DNA of 47,836 bases, from positions 1-47,836 of the forward strand of contig CAJUND010000004.1 in assembly GCA_910587655.1 (NCBI GenBank). Direction: 5' to 3'. The DNA is from an uncultured Agathobacter sp. (lineage in GTDB: Bacteria; Bacillota; Clostridia; Lachnospirales; Lachnospiraceae). Shown piece after piece: positions 42,583-47,836 of this stretch (position 1 is the stretch's first letter; every line of letters starts with the position of its first letter). Under the pieces are notes generated by a model. It ran no database searches, was not told the DNA's origin, and was given only the letters and a program-made list of their open reading frames with translations. Position numbers and translations under genes: made by a program.

Positions 42583-43740
42583 CTATACCCTGTCAGCAAT
42601 GAGACTGCCCATCTCTTTCGTGCCAACCTGAACTATCTTATTTCCAACCGCATGCTTAAATTCTTCCGTACACATTCCTGCTGCCTGCGTATGTTCGTTA
42701 TTCTCCCTGGAATCCTGCGGCATAATATCAATTGTCCGAAAACCTTCCTTAAGCACAAGCTTTACGGCTTGTTCAATGGCATCCGCCTCCTGATCCAGGT
42801 CAAAGGAATAACGGAGCATCATCGCAGCGCTTAGAACAGTCGCAATCGGATTTGCAATTCCTTTTCCGGCAATATCCGGCGCAGAACCGCCGCTCGGCTC
42901 ATACAGTCCAAATTTTGTGTCATTTAAACTGGCGGAAGCCAGCATTCCAATGGAACCTGTCACTATGGAAGCCTCATCTGATAAAATATCACCAAACATG
43001 TTTTCCGTCAGAATCACGTCAAACTGTTTCGGATCCTTTACAAGCTGCATTGCACAGTTATCAACCAGCATATGTTCATATGTAACCTCCGGATAATCCG
43101 CAGCCACTTCCTCAACGGTCTTCCGCCACAGGCGGGAAGAATCCAGTACATTTGCCTTATCAACGGAAGTTACCTTTTTCCTGCGCTTCATGGCAATGTC
43201 AAAACCGCGTTTTGCAATACGCCGGATTTCGTTTTCATTATAGGAAAGCGTATCCACGGCAGTCATTACACCGTCCACTTCTTTTGTTTCACGTGCCCCG
43301 AAATACAGACCGCCGGTCAGCTCACGCATAATCATCATATCAAATCCGCTTCCAATAATATCATCCCTGAGCGGACATGCTGCCTTTAATTCCTCATATA
43401 AATATGCCGGACGAAGGTTTGCAAATAAATTTAAGGATTTGCGAAGCTTTAACAGTCCCGCTTCCGGTCTTAATTCCGGTGAAAGCTTATACCACGGGGA
43501 AGTGGATGTATTTCCCCCGATGGATCCCATCAGCACCGCATCACTCGCCTGTGCCGCTGCAATCGCCTCATCCGTCAGCGGAACTCCGGTCGCATCAATG
43601 GAACAGCCTCCCATAAGAATCTCTGTATATAAAAATTCGTGTCCGTATTTTTTCCCGACACGGTCCAGTACTTTTTTTGCTTCTGCAACAATTTCCGGAC
43701 CAATTCCGTCCCCGGAAATCACGCCAACATGATATGTCAT
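42583..43740 (-). CDS. leuB: 3-isopropylmalate dehydrogenase
   Basis: 385 residues. It oxidises and decarboxylates 3-isopropylmalate in leucine synthesis. GDGIGPEIVAEAKKVL opens the protein, GGNTSTSPWYKLSPELRPE and LRKSLNLFANLRPA mark the substrate site, and ENMFGDILSDEASIVTGSIGMLASAS binds metal and NAD. About 20 residues longer than most at the C-terminus. ATG 43740 follows AAGGAGG. It is the first gene of leuB-ilvD-ilvB; leuA, leuC and leuD are not in the window. Confidence 0.96.
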   Translation of the reverse strand: MTYHVGVISGDGIGPEIVAEAKKVLDRVGKKYGHEFLYTEILMGGCSIDATGVPLTDEAIAAAQASDAVLMGSIGGNTSTSPWYKLSPELRPEAGLLKLRKSLNLFANLRPAYLYEELKAACPLRDDIIGSGFDMMIMRELTGGLYFGARETKEVDGVMTAVDTLSYNENEIRRIAKRGFDIAMKRRKKVTSVDKANVLDSSRLWRKTVEEVAADYPEVTYEHMLVDNCAMQLVKDPKQFDVILTENMFGDILSDEASIVTGSIGMLASASLNDTKFGLYEPSGGSAPDIAGKGIANPIATVLSAAMMLRYSFDLDQEADAIEQAVKLVLKEGFRTIDIMPQDSRENNEHTQAAGMCTEEFKHAVGNKIVQVGTKEMGSLIADRV

Positions 43741-43761
43741 GGTTACCTCCTTTTTGCTGCG

Positions 43762-43787
43762 TGTCCGGTTTTCCAGTAAACCGGACA
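43762..43787 (-). promoter_or_regulatory. Stable hairpin in the leuB leader
   Basis: TGTCCGGTTT and AAACCGGACA are perfect 10-bp arms with a 6-nt loop, about 20 bp before the leuB start. No T-run follows, so it is not an intrinsic terminator. The leader is too short for a T-box. Confidence 0.5.
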
Positions 43788-43804
43788 TGATTCACATACC
43801 TACT

Positions 43805-43833
43805 ATCATATATGATGAATGCCAATTTTTCAA
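43805..43833 (-). promoter_or_regulatory. Sigma-A-type promoter for the leuB operon
   Basis: On the minus strand TTGAAA (43828-43833) and TATGAT (43805-43810) are 17 bp apart. The -10 box forms half of a perfect palindrome, ATCATATATGAT (43805-43816), which might be a repressor site. Confidence 0.7.
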
Positions 43834-43847
43834 GAGTTACCTGTGAA

Positions 43848-43882
43848 AAAATGGACAAGGGAAGCCACTCCCATGGCTTCCC
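43848..43882 (-). terminator. Terminator after yajC
   Basis: GGGAAGCCA (43859-43867) pairs with TGGCTTCCC (43874-43882) around a 6-nt loop. On the minus strand the stem is followed by TTGTCCATTTTTTC. It sits 16 bp past the yajC stop. Confidence 0.7.
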
Positions 43883-43897
43883 CCCTTCTCTGTTCAT

Positions 43898-44233
43898 TTA
43901 ATTTGATGCAGATTCCGGCTTCTCAACCTCTGCAATTGCCGCCTTCTGCATTGGTATACGGCAGTTTCTGTTATTTCCAAATTCAACGATTACGGTATCT
44001 TCAACAATATCAATAACTGTTCCATAAAACCCCGAAGTTGTAAGAACTGTATCCCCCACGGCAACCTCTGAAAGCATAAGCTCCTTTCTTTTCTGGTCTT
44101 TCTTCTGCGGGCGGATCATCATAAAATATAACAGTGCGAACATGATTACCAGCCAGATAATCATCCCAAACGTACTTCCTGCCCCGGTGGCTGCGGCATT
44201 TCCTGAACCGCCCTCCAATAAAACTGAATACAT
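43898..44233 (-). CDS. yajC: Preprotein translocase subunit YajC
   Basis: 111 residues. One TM segment (MIIWLVIMFALLYFMMI, about residues 24-40) is followed by RPQKKDQKRKE and the conserved GDTVLTTSGFYGTVIDIVEDTVIVEFG. YajC joins SecDF at the Sec translocon. It follows tgt on the same strand, as in many bacteria. TAGGAGG stands before the ATG. Confidence 0.95.
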   Translation of the reverse strand: MYSVLLEGGSGNAAATGAGSTFGMIIWLVIMFALLYFMMIRPQKKDQKRKELMLSEVAVGDTVLTTSGFYGTVIDIVEDTVIVEFGNNRNCRIPMQKAAIAEVEKPESASN

Positions 44234-44265
44234 CCGTTTATCCTCCTAAATAAATACTAAATTGT

Positions 44266-44294
44266 ATTCTACACAACTTCGTCTTTTTGGGCAA
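44266..44294 (-). promoter_or_regulatory. Sigma-A-type promoter for yajC
   Basis: On the minus strand TTGCCC (44289-44294) and TAGAAT (44266-44271) are 17 bp apart, in the 152-bp gap after tgt. It gives a leader of roughly 25 nt. Confidence 0.55.
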
Positions 44295-44385
44295 GCTTTT
44301 TTCGCGTATTTAAGACAATTTTTATAACAATAAGCATAAAAAGACAAATGAATGTATACTTGTCAGTTTTCATGCATAAGAATTT

Positions 44386-45516
44386 TTATGAAATCATTCC
44401 ATAAAGCTTCTCTGCCTTATAGGAAGCAAAATTTCCGGCATCCAGTGCATCCCTGATTTCTTCCATCATCGTATTGTAAAAATACAGATTATGCAGTACG
44501 CAAAGCCGCATTCCAAGCATTTCCTTTGCTTTTAACAGATGGCGGATATATGCCCGGCTGTAAGTCCGGCAGGCTTCACACCTGCATCCCTCCTCAATTG
44601 GACGCATGTCACGTTCAAATTTCTGGTTAAACAGGTTTAACTTTCCATGATTTGTGTATACATGACCGTGCCGTCCGTTTCTGCTTGGATACACGCAGTC
44701 AAAAAAGTCCACCCCGCGTTCCACAGCCTCTAATATATTTGCCGGCGTCCCCACACCCATCAGGTAGGTTGGTTTGTCAGACGGCAGATACGGAACGGTT
44801 TCATCCAGAATATGGTACATCTCCTCATGGGTTTCCCCGACGGCAAGTCCTCCGACCGCATACCCGTCCAGCTCCATCTCCGCAATCCGCTTTGCATGCT
44901 CCACACGGATATCTGCAAAAACAGCCCCCTGGTTAATACCGAACAAAAGCTGCTCTTTATTAATCGTATCCTCCCTCTGGTTTAATTCAGCCATTTTCTC
45001 CTTGCAGCGCACCAGCCAGCGCGTCGTGCGGTTGACAGAGTCCTCCACATATCCCCTGTCGGAACGTGCATTCGGACATTCGTCAAATGCCATTGCAATT
45101 GTGGAGCCAAGATTGGACTGAATATGCATGCTTTCCTCCGGTCCCATAAATATTTTTGCACCGTCCACATGGGAATGAAAATACACGCCCTCTTCCTTAA
45201 TCTTTCTTAAGCCCGCAAGCGAAAACACCTGGAACCCTCCGGAATCCGTAAGAATCGGTCTGTCCCACACCATAAATTTATGCAGGCCGCCAAGTTCTTT
45301 AATCAGCGTATCCCCCGGTCGCACATGCAGGTGGTAGGTATTGGACAGCTCCACCTGGCAGTGCACCTCCTTTAAGTCCTGTGAGGATACGGCTCCCTTG
45401 ATGACTCCCGCCGTTCCCACATTCATAAACACCGGCGTCTGGATATCACCGTGCACGGTATGGAAAATACCGCGCTTGGCACGTCCTTCCCGCTTTAACA
45501 ACTCATATACTGCCAT
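44386..45516 (-). CDS. tgt: Queuine/preQ1 tRNA-guanine transglycosylase
   Basis: 376 residues. It exchanges guanine 34 of GUN-anticodon tRNAs for the queuosine precursor preQ1. The catalytic Asp is in LTDSGGFQVFSL; substrate-site residues are in GLAVGETHEEMY and the nucleophile region FDCVYPSRNGRHGH. The zinc site is CRCEACRTYSRAYIRHL plus a later His. It begins 12 bp after the glycosidase gene, so the two may share a transcript. Confidence 0.97.
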   Translation of the reverse strand: MAVYELLKREGRAKRGIFHTVHGDIQTPVFMNVGTAGVIKGAVSSQDLKEVHCQVELSNTYHLHVRPGDTLIKELGGLHKFMVWDRPILTDSGGFQVFSLAGLRKIKEEGVYFHSHVDGAKIFMGPEESMHIQSNLGSTIAMAFDECPNARSDRGYVEDSVNRTTRWLVRCKEKMAELNQREDTINKEQLLFGINQGAVFADIRVEHAKRIAEMELDGYAVGGLAVGETHEEMYHILDETVPYLPSDKPTYLMGVGTPANILEAVERGVDFFDCVYPSRNGRHGHVYTNHGKLNLFNQKFERDMRPIEEGCRCEACRTYSRAYIRHLLKAKEMLGMRLCVLHNLYFYNTMMEEIRDALDAGNFASYKAEKLYGMIS

Positions 45517-45528
45517 TTTTTCTTTCCT

Positions 45529-47292
45529 TTATTTTTTTATTTTACGAATCAGTATGCCGTTTGAAAGCAGTGTGGAATCAATATAGTGACGCTCTAAAAG
45601 GATTTCCCCCTGCGGCGGTACTTCCACGTCCTCTTCACAGCAGTTTATAATCACTTCCACATAACAGTCCTTCCAGTCCACTTTCTGGAACTGGATGACC
45701 CTTCCATACTCTGAATACTCATTTGGAAAATGGAAATTACGACTCTTTAACAGCGGCTCCTGTTTACGCAGGCGAATCAGTGTGGAAATAATCTGGGTCC
45801 GTTCCTTATATTTTCCACTTTCAATATCCTCCCACGGCATACAGCGCCTGCAGTCCGGGTCATAGCTTCCTTCCATTGCAATTTCCGTACCGTAAAAAAT
45901 ACACGGACTTCCCGGCATGGCAAATAAAACCGCAAGCTGCGCAAAATACTCATCCAGGTTTTTCACATCCGAACGCAGCCGTTTGGTGTCATGCGAATCC
46001 AGAAGATTAAAAAGCACATCGTTGGTCTGCTGCATATAGCTGGTATAACAGCGGTTAATGGTAAACTCAAAGTCTTCATTTGTCAGACTCTTGTCAATCC
46101 AGAAATCCTTGATGCTTTCCCCAAGCGGATAGTTCATGACCGCGTCAAACTCATCCCCGCGCAGCCACGGCATTGCGTTATGCCAGATTTCCCCAAGAAT
46201 ATAAATTTCCGGATTAATTTCCTTAATCCTCGTGTGCAGTTCCTTGCAGAATACATGCGATACCTCATTTGCAACATCCAGGCGCAGACCGTCGATTTTA
46301 TAATTTTCCACCCAGCCCGCACAGATATCCACAAAATATTGGCGGACTTCAGGATTACTGGTATTGAGCTTTGGCATATTATCAAAAAAGGCAAACGTAT
46401 AGAGCTCTCCCTTTTTTGCCGCGCCGCCTTCCCAGTTAATCGGCCATTTATTAATCATAAACCAGTCAAAATACCGGGAATCCGGACCCTTGGCAAGAAC
46501 ATCCTGCCATGGCATAAAATAATAGCCGCAATGGTTAAACACGCCGTCCAGCATCACGCGTATTCCCCGGTTATGTGCTTCTTCCACCAGCGTCCGGAAT
46601 GTCTTTTCATCCCCGAAACGCGGATCCAGTTTTGTATAATCAGTCGTATCGTATTTATGGTTGGACGGCGATTCATTGACCGGGGTCAGGTAGAGCCCGT
46701 TAATCCCGAGTTCCTTCAGATAATCCAGTTTCTGGATGATTCCCGCAAAATCCCCGCCGAAGCATTCTTCATTTTTTACGCTTCCGTGATTTCTCCAGCC
46801 GGTCACGTCCGCCGGGTCAATGGAATGGTCGCCGTTACAGAAACGGTCCGGAAAAATCTGGTACCATACCGTATCATTCACCCAGTCGGGCGTACGCACC
46901 ACATCACAGGAATTCATCCACGGAAACACGAAACACTGACGGCTTCTGCCTTCCAGATGCATCTGCTCGCTGCTGACCAGACCATCCTCAAAATAATACC
47001 AGGTTTCGTTTTCCGTCTGAAGCTCAAAATAGTATTTCAGGCGCTTAAACGGCGGCCGGACCGTGGTTGTCCACCACAACTGGTTTTTTAAGCGCTTTTT
47101 AAAGGGAATGTTTTCTGCCTCACCTTCCCAGTTTTCCCCGCCGCCAAGAATACCGGCGGCAAACGGGTCCCCCTTAATAATATTGACATATTTTACATCA
47201 TACCCTGTTTTGATGTTGATAATTAACTCATCATTGTTAAGCGGATAACAGTAATTGTCACTCGCCTGATGGTATACCGCATTAAATTCCAT
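45529..47292 (-). CDS. GH13 alpha-glucan hydrolase (cyclomaltodextrinase/neopullulanase type)
   Basis: 587 residues and no signal peptide, so cytoplasmic. Residues 1-110 are a CBM34-like N-terminal domain typical of neopullulanases and cyclomaltodextrinases. The GH13 barrel begins DTVWYQIFPDRFCNGD; catalytic residues are the nucleophile Asp in GLRLDVANEV, the acid Glu in LGEIWHN and the Asp in NLLDSHDTKR. It should cleave maltodextrins or cyclodextrins taken up by the cell. The ATG at 47292 (MEFNAVYHQASDNYCYPL) follows GGGGGAG; an earlier in-frame start adds 18 unlikely residues. Confidence 0.93.
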   Translation of the reverse strand: MEFNAVYHQASDNYCYPLNNDELIINIKTGYDVKYVNIIKGDPFAAGILGGGENWEGEAENIPFKKRLKNQLWWTTTVRPPFKRLKYYFELQTENETWYYFEDGLVSSEQMHLEGRSRQCFVFPWMNSCDVVRTPDWVNDTVWYQIFPDRFCNGDHSIDPADVTGWRNHGSVKNEECFGGDFAGIIQKLDYLKELGINGLYLTPVNESPSNHKYDTTDYTKLDPRFGDEKTFRTLVEEAHNRGIRVMLDGVFNHCGYYFMPWQDVLAKGPDSRYFDWFMINKWPINWEGGAAKKGELYTFAFFDNMPKLNTSNPEVRQYFVDICAGWVENYKIDGLRLDVANEVSHVFCKELHTRIKEINPEIYILGEIWHNAMPWLRGDEFDAVMNYPLGESIKDFWIDKSLTNEDFEFTINRCYTSYMQQTNDVLFNLLDSHDTKRLRSDVKNLDEYFAQLAVLFAMPGSPCIFYGTEIAMEGSYDPDCRRCMPWEDIESGKYKERTQIISTLIRLRKQEPLLKSRNFHFPNEYSEYGRVIQFQKVDWKDCYVEVIINCCEEDVEVPPQGEILLERHYIDSTLLSNGILIRKIKK

Positions 47293-47336
47293 AGATTGTT
47301 TCTCCCCCTTATACAAATGCAAATCTGTTAATAAAA

Positions 47337-47365
47337 AATATACCATAACTTTCCGGACTATTCAA
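47337..47365 (-). promoter_or_regulatory. Sigma-A-type promoter for the GH13 gene
   Basis: On the minus strand TTGAAT (47360-47365) and TATATT (47337-47342) are 17 bp apart, about 50 bp before the chosen start. The remaining gap to 47559 shows no gene. Confidence 0.6.
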
Positions 47366-47559
47366 CTTGAGATTCTGACAGTACCTGTCTGTGACCTGAA
47401 TTTCTGACTGAAAATAATACGTAATCGATTTCAGAAGATAGTAAATAAGTACTATAGACAACAGTTTTACAGTATGGTACATTCATGCTGTGGCTATCTT
47501 ATTCCTATAGGCACGTATCTTTTTTCACTAACCTACCGGCTCAAAGGAGGCTTTCTCAA

Positions 47560-47836
47560 ATGGCATTAACAAATGAAGATTTACAGGCAATTGCAGGTCT
47601 TTTTCAGCCAGTCAGGGATGATATTTACACCCTGAAAAAGGACCAGGATAAAATGAAGACAGATCTGGAAACCAGAATTGAACAGACAGCGCAAATACTC
47701 AGAAGTGAAATCCAGCTGTCCGAACAGAATCTCAGAAATGAATTCACGACCCAGATTGCGCAGTCTGAACAAACGCTCAGGAACGAAATCCAGCTGTCCG
47801 AACAGAATCTTAAAAATGAATTTACTACCCAGATTT
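47560..47836 (+). CDS. Repetitive coiled-coil protein, N-terminal part (cut by window edge)
   Basis: AAAGGAGG stands 9 nt before ATG 47560. The product begins MALTNEDLQAIAGLFQPVRD and then becomes one charged helix. From about residue 45 it repeats SEQNLRNE-like units, alternating 15 and 11 residues; at DNA level a 78-bp period is visible (GAAATCCAGCTGTCCGAACA at 47707 and 47785). No signal or membrane segment is seen in the visible 92 residues. Function unknown. Confidence 0.8.
   Translation, partial: MALTNEDLQAIAGLFQPVRDDIYTLKKDQDKMKTDLETRIEQTAQILRSEIQLSEQNLRNEFTTQIAQSEQTLRNEIQLSEQNLKNEFTTQI

Noticed and set aside
43741..43897. T-box or leader peptide before leuB
   Set aside because: The leader from the predicted start point is under 60 nt, and no Leu-rich short frame or T-box motif is present.
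45991..47091. Long plus-strand open frame (366 codons) opposite the GH13 gene
   Set aside because: It lies wholly antisense to a clear glycosidase with all catalytic motifs, has no ribosome binding site and no recognisable domain; it is a shadow frame.

Overview
The window looks like a chromosomal segment of a Lachnospiraceae-type Firmicute (class Clostridia, gut lineage). The grounds are strong AGGAGG ribosome binding sites, the era-recO-glyS-ppdK order, a single-chain class II glycyl-tRNA synthetase, a PPi-type pyruvate phosphate dikinase, a Clostridia-style serC-serA-DUF1015 operon, and moderate G+C. Almost all intact genes lie on the minus strand. No rRNA, tRNA or CRISPR array was seen.

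Positions 1-5.8 kb are an accessory scar. They hold a MerR tail, an AraC regulator with an EamA exporter, a RelA/SpoT-domain (toxSAS-like) protein with two small partner genes, and a run of broken genes: a relaxase tail, a frameshifted mobilome protein, a PHP phosphatase with an amber codon and a 5'-truncated SHOCT protein. A 24-bp copy of the 3' end of ppdK (2192-2215) repeats the real ppdK end (5863-5886), as expected of an att-type direct repeat left by an integrated element.

Positions 5.8-22.2 kb are housekeeping genes (ppdK, glyS, a lipoprotein, recO, era, an M16C peptidase, an MscS channel), followed by a TetR regulator and a three-gene NRPS-like set of free-standing condensation, carrier and adenylating proteins with an alpha/beta hydrolase upstream.

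Positions 22.2-33.6 kb are the most unusual part. A BlaI-type repressor, an ABC ATPase, an M56 (BlaR1-like) sensor peptidase and an 8-TM-type FtsX permease look like the parts of one antimicrobial-peptide-responsive ABC module. Between the sensor and the permease sits an A+T-richer cassette: two radical SAM/SPASM enzymes (the first with an N-terminal RRE-like region and a frameshift in a poly-A tract), an 80-residue Cys-containing small protein, a diverged half-copy of the permease, a cytoplasmic subtilase with an intact catalytic triad, and a peptide-exporter-like ABC protein cut off just after Walker B at the permease start. A 16-bp motif downstream of the blaI promoter recurs once, with one mismatch, just upstream of the first radical SAM gene, which suggests joint control. 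I read this as a RiPP biosynthesis/immunity island inserted into a resident resistance operon and now partly decayed.

Positions 33.6-47.8 kb carry an AlbA_2/winged-helix protein with an 11-bp tandem repeat in its coding sequence (a possible phase switch), then DUF1015, serA, serC, ilvB, ilvD and leuB (serine and branched-chain amino acid synthesis), yajC, tgt, a GH13 cyclomaltodextrinase-like enzyme and the start of a repetitive coiled-coil protein. Three copies of an 80-bp three-hairpin intergenic element (near 15.98, 35.25 and 36.74 kb) have arms that differ but still pair.
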